A stretch of 64,000 bases of DNA, taken from contig JBHGNT010000012.1 in assembly GCA_043228905.1 (NCBI GenBank), positions 20,336,001 through 20,400,000 on the forward strand, written 5' to 3'. Position 1 is the stretch's first letter; each line of letters begins with the position of its first letter. A model generated the notes under the pieces. It searched no databases and was not told the origin of the DNA. It saw only the letters and a program-made list of their open reading frames with translations. A program made the translations under genes and the position numbers. This document shows, one piece after another, positions 13,274 to 24,959 of this stretch. Source of the DNA: Azolla caroliniana. Taxonomy: Eukaryota; Polypodiophyta.

Positions 13274-14860
13274 TGAACGCGATTTATAAATATTTCTAGT
13301 CAGTGAACTCAAATAATTTGCCTGTTATTTTAATGAATGATGTGCCAATGTTATTTTGGAAGCTGGAGCCCTCCTGTTAGGGACAAAACACGAAATGTTT
13401 AAGCTTCATGTCACTTTGTGTTCTTGTCTGAACAGATATTTCGAAAGTTCAAGATGATGAGGTTGGAGATGGGATAATGTCAGTGGTCGTTCTAGCAGGG
13501 GAACTTTTACGAGAAGCAGAAAAGCTTACAGCAAAAAACATACATCCCATGACCATCATTGAAGGTATTGGTTGCATCAATGTCAAACCTTTTAAATTTT
13601 GATCTCTTTATCTAACTTTGTGCTCAATGTTCACATGGAAATTCTCAAAACAAGAAATTGATTAGCTCTTCATCAGCGTATCTTTATATTTCCTTTAATT
13701 ATGCAAGTAATACGTACTGCACCACTCACATAGAAAGAGCACTGGAAAAAGAAAGAGTAGTTTCTGAATTTCACCTTTAGGGTAATGTTAGCTTTCAATT
13801 CCAGAAACTGCAGAGGAATTGTGAGTTGTTCAAGAAAAATAGGTTGGTTTAGAATTCCGAGTTATCTCCACAAGATCCAATCAATTTTGAATATTTTTTA
13901 TTAGATTACTTTTGAGATGAAAAATGTCAACTGATGTATTATCTCCAAAGGTCACCTTGAATTCATCAAATGAATAATTTCTTTACAATTTAGAAGGCTA
14001 TGTTTAAATATATTCAAGTATCAACAAGCAATCACAGGGTGCTAGTTCCAGTCTTGTTTTATGTTCTATTTCTTCCATGTGTACTTATTGGTTCTTATGG
14101 GTCACCCACCTTTGTATTAGTTTCCATTAAATTCAATTTGATAAACTATCAAAGCAGATAGATTGTAGCAACTTTTGGAAATTCTGTCCTTTGCAATAGT
14201 CAAACTGCGTGGTGTTTTGTCATGGAGGTGTATTGATGATCTCTTTCAATAGAACTCTTCAATATGAACCAACATTCAGGAACCTCCCCTCAATACCTTC
14301 TTTGAAAATAGTTCCATATAAATGATTACTAATCTGCTATTAGAAAAAGAAGGATACTTCTCGTCATGCCATTCCCAACAATATTTATTCATGTCTGCGT
14401 GTATGTGTACTTCATTTTCTAAGGTTTTTGTCTTCATATTCCATATGTGCATTTCTGAGAATTTTTCATAATCCAATGGTAGGGATTCTTATAATCGTTT
14501 CTGGATAAATCATCAACTGCTGGTTCTAATTCTGTCAGTGTGTCATGAACACCTATATTGTTGATCTGGTGTCTTTAAATTTCTTCATTGTTTAATGGTC
14601 CCACACTAGTTACGATGTTGGACATGATAATATGTTCATGGTTTCATTAATCGCCAGTTGCATATCTCTACCTGTCCATTTCATCGTAAGACAGTGTGAA
14701 AGAGAATGTATTACTGTTGGATCCAGGTGCTGGACTGTGAGAGATTTTCTTTTGTATTGGTGTTGACACTATATTGCATTTATTAGGGTCTAGCCCACTC
14801 TTATAGATATCCTTCAAACTTCGTCCTGCATATATTGACTTGCAAAAACATTCATTTACA

Positions 14861-15116
14861 GAAAAGTTCAGAACAGACCTTCTCAGGATTGCAATGACCA
14901 CTCTGAGCTCAAAAATCGTATCACATGATAAAGTACACTTTGCAAACCTGGCAGTGGATGCTGTGATGCGACTCAAAGTAACACAACAGAAAAATTCAGA
15001 ACAGACCTTCTCAGGATTGCAATGACCACTCTGAGCTCAAAAATCTTATCACATGATAAAGTACACTTTGCAAACCTGGCAGTGGATTCTGTGATGCAAC
15101 TCAAAGTAACACAACC
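14861..15116 (+). repeat. 128-bp tandem duplication carrying a CCT2 exon
   Basis: Copy 1 (14861-14988) and copy 2 (14989-15116) each hold the exon encoding the [17 protein letters not shown] region plus its GTAACA donor. They differ at only a few positions (e.g. AAAATCG versus AAAATCT and GATGCTG versus GATTCTG). Copy 2 follows copy 1 directly, so it has lost a normal pyrimidine-rich acceptor. Confidence 0.92.
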
Positions 15117-15952
15117 TTGCTTTACAAAAATACAAATCATTGTTGCTTAACGATTCAACTGACCCTGTTTATTCTTAAAAGGGAAGTGGTAACCTTGAAG
15201 CCATACAGATCATAAAAAAGCAGGAGGATCACTCAAAGTTTCTTTCCTGGATGAAGGGTGTGTGAGATACATGACTTGCAAGTTTGCTCAACTGAATATC
15301 AGTGATTGATAGGTAAAATACTTTACCTTCACAGGTTTATACTGGACAAGAAAATTGGTATTGGTCAGAGCCAAAAAGGGTTGAAAATGCAAATATTCTT
15401 GTTGCTAACACGGCCATGGACACTGAAAGTGAAAATCTATGGTGCTCACGTGAGACTGGATTCCATGGCCAAAGTGGGTGAGATTGAAGCTGCTGAAAAA
15501 GATAAAATGAGGCAGAAGGTTCAAAAGATCATAGGCCATGGAATAAACTGTTTTGTGAATCGGCAATTGATATATAACTTTCTTGAGGAGCTATTTGCAG
15601 ATGCAGGAGTCTTAGCTATTGAGCATGCAGATTTTGATGGTATTGAGCGTTTAGCATTGGTTACAGGTGGTGGAATTGCATCAACTTTTGACAGTCCAGA
15701 GAGTGTGACACTTGGCCATTGCAAACTGATAGAGGAGATTATGATTGGTGAAGACAAACTCATCCATTTTTCAGGAGTTGACTTTGGCCAAGCTTGTACT
15801 ATTGTGTTAAGAGGAGCAAGGTATGTTTTAAAGCGTGTGTATCATCCGAAATTTTTTAATGCAACTGGTCTCTCGTGGATGTCAAAAAGGTATCTATCTA
15901 TCTAATGGTTTATGAAATCCAAGCATAGCATCTTCCAAAGATTGTCTATCTA

Positions 15953-16255
15953 TTGGTTTATGATCAAGGAAGATGCGTCAATTTTATTAAGATGAGGATC
16001 CAAGGCATTTGGGATTGTCCCGACCAGGACCAAGAGGTTGGGGCAAAGCATATCAACGAAACTGAGATGTTTCAGATGGCCTCAAGAGAGCCGATGGAAC
16101 CTATAGACGAGGAACGAGGCGACTTTGTCGACCTTGAAGATGCACCGGGTTCTGATCATATACAAGATTCAACTGAGGAGACAAAACTTGTTGATGCAGC
16201 ACCACTGTTAGCTGATCTTGGAGAGCAGCCTGTTCCAGACCTCCTAATGGAGTGA
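15953..16255 (+). other. Unrecognised acidic open reading frame downstream of the CCT2 pseudogene
   Basis: A frame of about 100 codons, with its first in-frame ATG at 15992, ends at TGA 16253-16255. The C-terminal part is acidic (DEERGDFVDLEDAPGSD) and finishes LGEQPVPDLLME. This looks more like a genuine protein C-terminus than random AT-rich sequence, and it may be the last exon of another gene broken into this locus. It does not match the missing part of CCT2, and I do not recognise a family. Confidence 0.35.
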
Positions 16256-17079
16256 TTGTATATTAGTTTGTATTTGTAACTATAAAATTGTAACACTAAA
16301 CTTGTTTTGGAATATAAGATTATTATGTTAAGTACCATTTCTTTACACTATCTAATTGGTTTGCAAACTTTAAGTGTCTATCATATATTTGTATTGGTTG
16401 ACTCGCAAAGTATTTGGTTACCAAGTATAATTTTTATTGAATAGATGATGATGAACTTATCGATTGTATGACAAATGTTGGTTATAATTGTTTCTTTATT
16501 AATATAATTGAATTTAGCTTTATTCTAGGATTTTTGAGCTCTTTAATCTTGGTTATTTAGTTTTAAGTGTACAGAATAATATTAAGTCAACATTGTTGCT
16601 CACTTGATCTTACATTTAGGTTGTTCATATATGATTGCGATATAATGTTCGTAGAAGGTTTTGGGCATGTCAGGTATATAATGTGATATTCACTTGTGAA
16701 TGTGTCTAATTATACCCAAAAATGCAATTTGCTCATTTAATATAACAAGCTTTATAGGAGTTAGAGAGAAATATAACATTAAAATTGTTTTTCTAAAATT
16801 GTTCGATTGGATTCAGATGTAAAATGAAGCATATTACAATGATAGTTGAAAGCATTCTCGTAATCCAAGTGAATGTCTAGCTAAATATTTGTATGAATTG
16901 AGAAAATATAGGTTAAATTTGAAATCTTGATAATATTAACTGTGTTTTTTATTGATGTTTTTAAAAGTCATGTGTGCATGCGTGATACATTCTTGAAAGT
17001 TTGTTAAAAAATTGTAATTCTTGACATCTCATGTATTTATCAATAAAGGAATGTGACATATTACTTGTTCTAAATGACC
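16256..17079. other. AT-rich DNA without recognised gene
   Basis: Very AT-rich sequence between the unknown frame and the copia fragment. No coding or structural signal seen. Confidence 0.6.
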
Positions 17080-19613
17080 CGATGTTAACAATGTATGTGA
17101 CAAATAGATCACCCTCATCACCCTTGAACGGAGATGTTCCATAGAGGATGTGGACCGGCAAAGACGCGTCGTACCGACACCTGAAGGTGTTCGACTATCT
17201 TGCCTATGTGCACGTGGCTAAGGACCAAAGAGGAAAACTAGATCCGAAATCTTGGCCATGCATATTCTTGGGCTATGACGACGACGAATTTGGCTACCGA
17301 CTTTGGGACTTAGTCGACAAGAAGGTCATTCGAAGCCAAGACATACTCTTCATGGAGGAGAAGTCCATTGTCGACTAGGAGGAGTCGAACACATCCTCCC
17401 GACCATTCGGTAGTCAAAAGCTTACTAAAGAACATGGAGTGTCAACCGAATTTAGATCGACAATCTGGGAACTAATCGGAAGTCGGAGTCGGACCAAGAG
17501 TTGAGCCTGTTGGCTCAGTCGGAGGTAAGTCAGGAGTCGACCGAGGAAAGAGTTGATAAAGTCAAGAACCGACTGAGGAACAAGAGGAACAAGTCGAAAG
17601 GAGACAGTCGGCCAAACATGGATCCGATTCTGACTTAGATGAAGAGCCAACTGAAAATGTCGAACAAGAGTTGAGTACTTCGAATGCAGAAAGAAAATAT
17701 CCTCTCAGAGAGAGAAAGCCCCCCCCCCCCCTCGAAGTTTTCCGGAGAAAGAGTATGTGCTGCTAACCGATGAGGGGGAGCTAGAGAGGTTCGAGGAAGC
17801 AAAGAATAATACCCACAAACGAGAGTGGTCACGAGCCATGCAAGAGGAGATGGATTCCTTGCATGAGAACCAAATATACGATTTGACCGAGTTGCCGAAA
17901 GGAAAGAGGGCACTCCGGAACAAGTGGGTATACAAATTGAAGTCGGGGGAATCAGGGCAGGAATCAACCCAGATACAAAGCACAAATTGTCGTAACGGGC
18001 TTTCAACAGAAGAAGGGTGTCAATTTCGACGAAATATTTGCGTCAGTAGTGAAGATGACATCCATCCGAATGGTGCTGAGCATAACAACCAACATGGACC
18101 TCGAAGTCGAACAATAGATGGTGATTCTGTATGGTGATCTTGAAGAGGAGATATACATGCAACAATTGGAAGGATTTGTCAAAAAGGGAAAGGAGAATCT
18201 GGTGTGCTGGTTGAGGAAGAGCCTTTACGGATTGAAGCAAGCTCCCCGACAGTGGTACTAGAAGTTTGAATCCTTCATGGCCGACCAGGATACCACAAGA
18301 CGCAGGCCGACCACTTCGTGTTCATGAAGAAGTTCGACAGAGGAGGATTCCTCATACTCCTACTGTACGTAGATGACATGTTGATTGTCGGACGAGACCG
18401 TATTAAGATCCGAATGCTGAAGAAGGCCTTGAGCAAGTCATTCTCAATGAAGGATATGTGTCTAACAAGGTAGATCCTAGGAATGCACATTGTCCGGGAC
18501 AGAACAAAGAAGTTGTTGTGGCTATCACAAGAAAAGTACGTGACAAAGGTGCTCTAGAGGTTCATCATGGAAAGCATGAAACCGGTCAGCTTGACACTTC
18601 CAAGAAACTGTAAGTTGTCTATGAGACAGAGTACAAAGACAAAGTCGGAGAAAACTTAGATGACGAAAGAACCCCATGCCTCAGCGGTCGGAAGTCTGAT
18701 ATACGCAATGGTGTGTACTAGGCAGGACATCAGATATGCATTTAGAGTCGTCAGCTAATTCATGAGCAATCCTCACAAAGAGCACTAGGTTGCAGTCAAA
18801 TGGATGCTTCAGTACTTGAGAGGCACCTCGAGTGCGTGCCTCTGATTCAGTTCAGGATCCCTACTAGAAGGTTTTACCGACTCAGACATGTCGGTCCACG
18901 TCCGGGTATTTAATGACTTATGCAGGGGGAGCCGTCTCTTGGCAGTCAAGGTTGCAAAAGGCCGTGGCACTGTAAACCATGGAAGCCGAGTATATGGTCG
19001 CAACGGAAGCCGACAAAGAAGTAATCTGGATGAAGGGTTTCATTGAAGAGTTGGGAATTCAACAAGAGGATTTCCGACTCTATTGCAACAATCAAAGTGC
19101 CATCCACCTTGCAAAGAATGTTGTCTACCACTTGAGGACCAAGCACATCCAGAGGAGATATCACTGGCTGCGAGAGAGGGTAGAAGAGAAGGACTTTGCT
19201 CTAATAAAGATCCACACAACGGAGAACGGGTCGGATATGCTGACCAACGTGCTGTTAGCGAAGAAGCCGAACACATGCCAGAGACGGGTCGGCTTTACGA
19301 AGCACCCCATGTTGGAGTGAAGGGGGAGTTTGTTAGGAAACGAGTCCCTTCGGATGGGAAGAAGAACACGAACTGGATCAGTTGGATTCGAAGTAGAAGA
19401 AAGGCTGGACCTGGATCCGAATCGGTGTCCAGATCAAGTTTGGATAGACATCCAAAAAAGGCCACATATATAAATAGGTTCTGTGTCGTGCCGATTTAGG
19501 CTAGCTTTGTAAATAGCCCAAAAGTGATCTAAGTATAAAGTTAACTACGACAAACCTTTAGGTATTCGATGTGATCATAATTGGAAGTTATCTCTATAGA
19601 GTTTAGTGCGTGT

Positions 19614-19688
<75 letters not shown>

Positions 19689-19950
19689 TGAAGTGTAGCA
19701 TCTATGTTGTACCCACCATCCGGTGAAGAAGACGAGCTTGAGGTTGTTGCCTACGAGACTCATTGTATTCCTCTCATATAGTGGATAGTTCGAAGTCTGT
19801 GGGCTCCCATGATTTTTCCCATTTTAGGGTTTCCACGTTAACATCCGGTGTCATCTTGCCTCTGAGCAAGTGAGTACTATATTCTGTTTTTCTCTATAAT
19901 TTTCCTTTTGTGCTTGTACTTCGGTTGTGGCCGAGGACAATTTTATAACA
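17080..19950 (+). mobile_element. 5'-truncated, decayed Ty1/copia retrotransposon with 3' LTR
   Basis: Copia-order polyprotein remnants are present. The integrase C-terminus (17088-17378) has NRSPSSPL, WTGKDASYRHLKVFDYLAY and IFLGYDDDEFGYRLWD. The reverse transcriptase (about 17757-18560) has [29 protein letters not shown] and the catalytic YVDDM at 18366-18380. RNase H (about 18900-19320) has MEAEYMVATEADKE and a C-terminus near 19320. The reading is broken by stops (e.g. 17376) and frameshifts, including one at a poly-C run near 17718. Gag, protease, the integrase core and the 5' LTR are absent. A polypurine tract AGGGGGAG (19321-19328) leads into the LTR. It is a dead element. Confidence 0.93.
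19331..19950 (+). repeat. 3' LTR of the copia element
   Basis: It begins TGTTAGGAAACG two bases after the polypurine tract. It contains a TATA box, TATATAAATA, at about 19467 and a (GT)n(GA)n microsatellite at about 19619-19686. The end is placed at TTTTATAACA (19950) because copia LTRs often finish in ACA some distance after the TTAGGGTTTCCACGT motif seen at about 19823. An earlier end at 19843 (GTTAACA) is possible. With no 5' LTR to compare, the boundary is approximate. Confidence 0.65.
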
Positions 19951-20455
19951 GAAATCGTTGTGATTTTGTTAATGCTTTGCTTTATGAGTTTAGAAAAAAA
20001 GAAAGAGAAAGACGTTAAGGATTGTGCAAAAGAGGATGTTATGGAGGTGGTGATGGAGACTAGGTTCATGTTGGCAACATTTGACAGGTTTTATGACCCC
20101 AATGTTATATTGTATTTCATTAGTAAACTTCCATTGCTATTATGGAAAGGGTTTAGGGATTTATTTATAATGTCTAATTGTGTCCATCATGTATATGTAG
20201 TTCAACGAGGTTTCTATGATGTGGTTTTTCAATCGTAAGAACACCTTGTTGCTTTGATGGCAAAGGCGCCTATCTTTTGAAAATTAGTGGATGTAAGAGA
20301 ACGAGTTATTATGGTAGATTATAATGATTTATTGAAACATTAGTGTCCAGTTTGGGTGACTATTGATTGCAGTAACCTATTCTTTTTGGGAATCATGATC
20401 AGAATTCATGGAGATGTTGCATGTTACGAGATAGGCGTTGCAAACTTTCGGGATG
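19951..20455 (+). pseudogene. Possible DUF4283/zinc-knuckle (LINE ORF1-type) relic
   Basis: One reading frame continues through several stop codons (TAA 20236, TGA near 20278, TAG near 20342). It reads LLWKGFRDLF, then GFYDVVFQS, EEHLVALMAKAPIF and CPVWVTIDC. The order W..F - GF(F/Y)xxxFxSEE - PVWVxxxxLxxxF resembles the DUF4283 domain common in plant LINE ORF1 and zinc-knuckle proteins. This is pattern recognition only. The relic abuts the copia LTR. Confidence 0.35.
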
Positions 20456-20993
20456 GTTGATGAGTATAGATAGACATATCATGAGTTGGCCAATTTCGTA
20501 GTAAAAGCTTCATAGGGAGACACTTGTGCAGGACACCGTTTTTAAAAGTAGTCGACCAGATCAGAGCATGTTATGGCTGCTGAATGCCAATATCATGGTG
20601 AACCATCAAAGAGAAGGGATGACGAGGATACAGAGAGGAGGAATATGTTTAACAGAATGTGTTAAGGAGGGTGTGGCAGCACAAAAAACCAGATACTCGC
20701 GTATGTAAGATCTCCGAGCAGAGACCCCGGATAATTTGAGTACATAAAGATCTCCAGACACGTGCCCATCGAGTATAATATCGAGTCCCGGAATTTGTCC
20801 GGAGTTTTTTGTCCAGCTAGCCCATCTATGTACATATGTATATACATACATTAACATGCTCATAGCCCAATTCCATCTCACCCATCTCCATATACATACA
20901 CATACATACATATCTTTTGCTCTTCTTCTTCTTCTTCTTCTTCTTCATCTTCTTCTTTCTTCTTTCTTGTTCTTCTTCTTCTTTCTCTCTGCT
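20456..20993. other. RidA upstream region and pyrimidine-rich leader
   Basis: No gene seen up to about 20820. A string of ATACATACA-type repeats and TATA-like sequence (about 20827-20912) precedes a (CTT)n-rich leader (20917-20990) ending at the RidA ATG. The promoter is probably here, but no single TATA box stands out. Confidence 0.4.
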
Positions 20994-23473
20994 ATGTCAA
21001 TAGGTGTGTTCTCCTCCAAGGCCATGGCTATGGCTTCCTCCTCTTACTCTCCCCTCCATCTCATGGGCGATGTGAACCCACAATTCCTCGGCAGAGGAGC
21101 TGCCTTCTGTTGCTTGTCTCTCGGCTCTCATGCTCTCTATAAGAGACTTTCCCCTTCTCTGCTCTGCAACAGTAACAGTAACAGTAACAGTAACAGTAAC
21201 AGTACCAGTAACAAGAACAAAATCAGAAGAATAAGAAGAGGAGGCTATTCATCTCCTTTCGCTAGTGTCTCCTCTTCCGGTATCAGTACCATGGTGCAAT
21301 CTGCATGTAAGCGCCTCCTTCTCTTCTATTTCTATTTCTTTCCCTTCTGGTTTCTTCTCTGTTAATATAGCCACATTTTTTCTTGGCTTGTTCCATGAAA
21401 GATTGGGTAAAAATTCCTCCCCATTTCTTTGATTTTGTCGAGAAGTACTTAATATTGAAAAGCAATCATGTTTATAACTTGAATTCTTGTGCACATGAAT
21501 ACATGCATTCAAGATGCATCTTAGCTGAGTTAGGGGAGTTTTGATCCATGTTCATAAAATTTGTGTTGTTCATTCTCTTATCATGTGATACCCTAGACAT
21601 TGCAAACCCTACATTAGACTCCTGCGGCGTTAAACCTTAAATGCATGTAGATAAATTTAGACATGATAAATGGAATTTTGATCATGCATGATCTTCTTCC
21701 ATTAGTTTTATGCTATCGAATTCCTTTTTGCATAGTATACGATATCGGTGTAAAGAAAATCAATCCAGGAGAAACAAAATGAGAGTGAATAAATGCAAGC
21801 TTAGTTATTATAATTAGGGCGAGTTATTCAAGTATTAACATCATATACTATTGATATATGTGTGAATATCACAGTATGGAAGGTAAAGATTTAGAGCTCC
21901 CAATCCCGACATTAACAGGTCAGGTGTGTGCCTTTTGGAACACTACCCTGCAACATAACGTTTGGTTGGCCAGAGAGAATGCATTTATGGCTGAATTCAT
22001 TCCTCTTCAAACCTCTAAATCCTAAATCCTAAGGGCTATATCTTTAACCTGAGGCTCTAAGCACTAAGCTAAAACCCAAACCCCAATCATGAACCGTTAA
22101 TATGAGCTAAAAACTAAATACCTAAAGGAAAAATCCGAATCCCTAAATTTTACACGTAAAATCTCTTCTAAGCGTTAAACCTTATGTGTGAAACTAAGTA
22201 ATATGCCCTAAACCTTAAATGGGTAATTTCCTTAATCACTACCATCCTTAAACTAAACCTTAGATACCAAACCTGAAACCTTGGAGGATAAGCAAGCATG
22301 CTGAGCCCTAAACCCTAGACCCTAATTGCTTAATTTCTCTCTCCATCCCTTTGCCAAGCCCTAAATGCATAAATGTGATCATAGGTCCTGTCATCGTTAA
22401 ACAAGCGATAAATTTGGGTTTTTTTTCGAATAGCATTGGAAAAAGAGGCGATCGTAACAGAGGATGCACCGAAAGCTTTGGGGCCCTACTCCCAAGCAAT
22501 CAAGTCTGGGAACCTTCTCTTTGTCTCTGGAGTGCTAGGTCTCATTCCTGAGGTATGCTTTTTTGATGTAGTCGCAAAGTCTGTTTCTGTATGTTGTATC
22601 ACCAAAAGTTAAATAGTGTTCTTCTTTTTCTTGTTTGTTTGTAGACAGGAAGTTTTTCTTCAGATTCGATAGAAGTCCAAACAGAGCAGGTAAACTTCTT
22701 GTCGTTTTCGTATATGCATGATTACTAAAGCCCTAAAAACTTAACCTTTAAACCATAAAAGCCCATCAATCCTGAACCCTCAAAAGCTCTAAACGCTAAC
22801 CGAAACCTTAAATAAAGTAAACCCTTAACTATTTTGTAGGTTCTGAAGAATATGGGAGCAATCTTAAAAGCAGCCGGTTTGAACTATGCATCAGTTGTCA
22901 AAACCACTATTATGTAAGATGCCAAGTAATATATCATATATATACATATACATACACATACATGCATACATACATATACATACATACATATGTATGTATG
23001 TATGAGGATAAATGTGTGTGGATATGGATATATATCTGTCTAGATAAATATATGCGTTACTTTTGTGTAAATACATGTGTATAAATATGCATGTATTGTT
23101 AGTTTGCTTGCTTTCTAGAATGAATATTTTTTGGGTTTAATGAAATTCATACTATTGTGTTGCAAATTATGATATATGATGATGATGGGCAGGTTAGCTG
23201 ATCTCAACGATTTCAAGACAGTTAATGAGATTTATGCTAAATGTAAGCGTTCTTGTCATATAGATAATTGCGTAATATCTATGAATATTTTCTTTTGTGA
23301 AGGAATAAATCAAGGCATAAACAATTGCTTAAAAGTTTATGAATGATTCAATCCTATATTCTCTTTTTCCTCATGCAGATTTTCCAGCTCCATTTCCGGC
23401 ACGGTCAACCTATCAAGTGGCTGCCCTGCCTCTAAATGCCCGTGTTGAGATAGAATGCATTGCAACCCTTTGA
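20994..23473 (+). CDS. RIDA: Reactive intermediate deaminase A, probably plastid-targeted
   Basis: RidA hydrolyses reactive enamine/imine intermediates released by PLP enzymes such as threonine dehydratase, which protects branched-chain amino acid synthesis in plastids. Exons 20994-21306, 22434-22552, 22645-22689, 22840-22913, 23193-23242 and 23379-23473 join in frame to 231 codons, all with GT-AG junctions. Residues 1 to about 100 form a Ser/Asn-rich, basic transit peptide that includes an (AACAGT)n-encoded Asn-Ser repeat. The RidA domain follows with [41 protein letters not shown], the active-site arginine motif PARSTYQVA, and the terminal EIECIATL. The start at ATG 20994 gives the shortest plausible transit peptide. 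An in-frame ATG at 20856 precedes it, but across a (CTT)n leader. The gene looks intact. Confidence 0.95.
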
Positions 23474-23640
23474 ATGAACCAAGCATATGATCGGCATATA
23501 TCATATATAGCACATTAACCCGTTACGGTTTTGTATCGAGTTGAGCATTGTCCACATTGAGATGAAATAAAGGGCATTTGCATTGATCCTTACCATGTTG
23601 AATCATTACATGTTGAGATGAAATAAAGGGCATTTGTTAA
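23474..23640 (+). terminator. RidA 3' UTR with duplicated AATAAA signals
   Basis: A 25-bp segment, GAGATGAAATAAAGGGCATTTG plus flank, occurs at 23556-23580 and again at 23612-23636. Each copy carries AATAAA (23566 and 23622), about 95 and 150 bp after the stop codon. They are plausible alternative polyadenylation signals. Confidence 0.55.
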
Positions 23641-24959
23641 TGCGTTACATTGAAGTTGTAGTGTGTTGTTTTAATTAGAGCGAAAGATAGATAATTAACA
23701 TCCACAAGAGAGGAAGACAGATAGTGTAGCTAAGATGATAAGGTTATGTGATGTAGACATAGGTCATATGCCCAATCCATACATTCTACATGGTCATCTA
23801 GTACACTTCTAGAACTTGATACCAAGGCTAAAGTGCTAGCTACTAAGTACTAATTTTGCCATTTCATCTTATGGCAACTGACTCAATTTAACATTGGTAT
23901 TGCATGTGTCAAACATAAACCCACCTCACCCTCATTAGATGTTAAATTGGTTTTTTGACTATTTTGGGCACTTACCTTGGTTTACTTACCTACCATATCA
24001 ACAATCTATTGCCGTATTACTTTTATTTGTTGATCTCATATCAACTACTTTGATGATATCGTTCTTTATTGTATTTCCAAATTGCATACATTTCTAAGGA
24101 TGTTTGACTAGGAAATTTTACTATTTGCTTCTCTTTGGTCAGATTACCCATTCATGCTAGCACTACTATTGTATTCCTTCTTTGATTGTCTTGACTAACA
24201 TATTGACACTATATCAAGTTGGTGGTCGTGTTTATCTACTACCAAATATTAAATAGGGGAGGGGAGGTAATCTTGGCAATGGACAGTGGAGGGAGTGGAG
24301 TGTGTATTGATAATCTTGTGAAATTTGAACCTTTGGATCATTATCTAGTAAAAGTGCACAAATTGAGCTGTGTTATTTCTAACTTGACTCTATCTCAGTC
24401 ATTTCTAACATGACTAACATTTTTCTAACCTACCCATATTTTTAACCCGGCCATTATTTCTAATCCGGCTATGTTACGGGCATGATCATAATTTATCTTG
24501 TGGTAGTTTGTACCGTAGTAATTCTACACGCGAGGATAAAAGTGTGAGGGTTTATCGAGAGTGTAAAGAAGGAAGGATTACTTTTAATCCTAGGGATTGA
24601 GACAATCGATAAGGGCCAAGTGTGAACTTGTTTGGGGGCCTTAGGTCTGGCTATAAATATGAGGCCTAGCTATTCTCATAAGACAGTATTTGACAACGTC
24701 AAGACTCTTGTGGTGAACAAACTCTTGTGGCGAGCGCACGCCAGTACCAAGAAAGACTTGATGCCATGGCGGTGGTCAAATTTTCTACCCCATCCAAAAT
24801 TTCTTAGAGTATATAAGATCATCAATCAACCTTAGAGCATGGAGACAAATGAAGAGTCGAATCATGCTAAATAATGTTGATGTTATTTATTTAAGTCTCA
24901 CCAACATCTAAGAATACCATACATTGAACAATGAATGCAAATAGGTATGCAAGTAAATG

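Larger units (their letters stand above)
12127..15820 (+). pseudogene. CCT2: Decayed unprocessed CCT2 (TCP-1 beta chaperonin subunit) pseudogene
   Basis: CCT2 is one of eight subunits of the cytosolic TRiC/CCT ring that folds actin and tubulin. Exon-like blocks at 12127-12244, 12634-12741, 13436-13564, 14862-14977, 14990-15105, 15182-15257 and 15335-15820 match plant CCT2 in order, with introns retained, so this is a duplicated rather than retrotransposed copy. Lesions seen: no ATG on the first block; a small deletion after KGERA that shifts frame; GDGTTSVVV changed to GDGIMSVVV, which removes the ATPase threonines; no recognisable exon for the GYRMAAECARNALL region; exon 14862-14977 duplicated; one C lost near 15221; and a paired +2/-2 frameshift in 15335-15450. 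Homology stops at the donor after TIVLRGA, so the C-terminal third is missing. It is almost certainly nonfunctional. Confidence 0.93.

Noticed and set aside
17635-18006. Minus-strand 123-codon frame
   Set aside because: Antisense of the copia reverse transcriptase region, broken by its poly-C tract.
20856-20993. Upstream in-frame ATG for RidA
   Set aside because: The extension is encoded by ATACA and CTT repeats of the probable leader; a normal transit peptide already follows ATG 20994.
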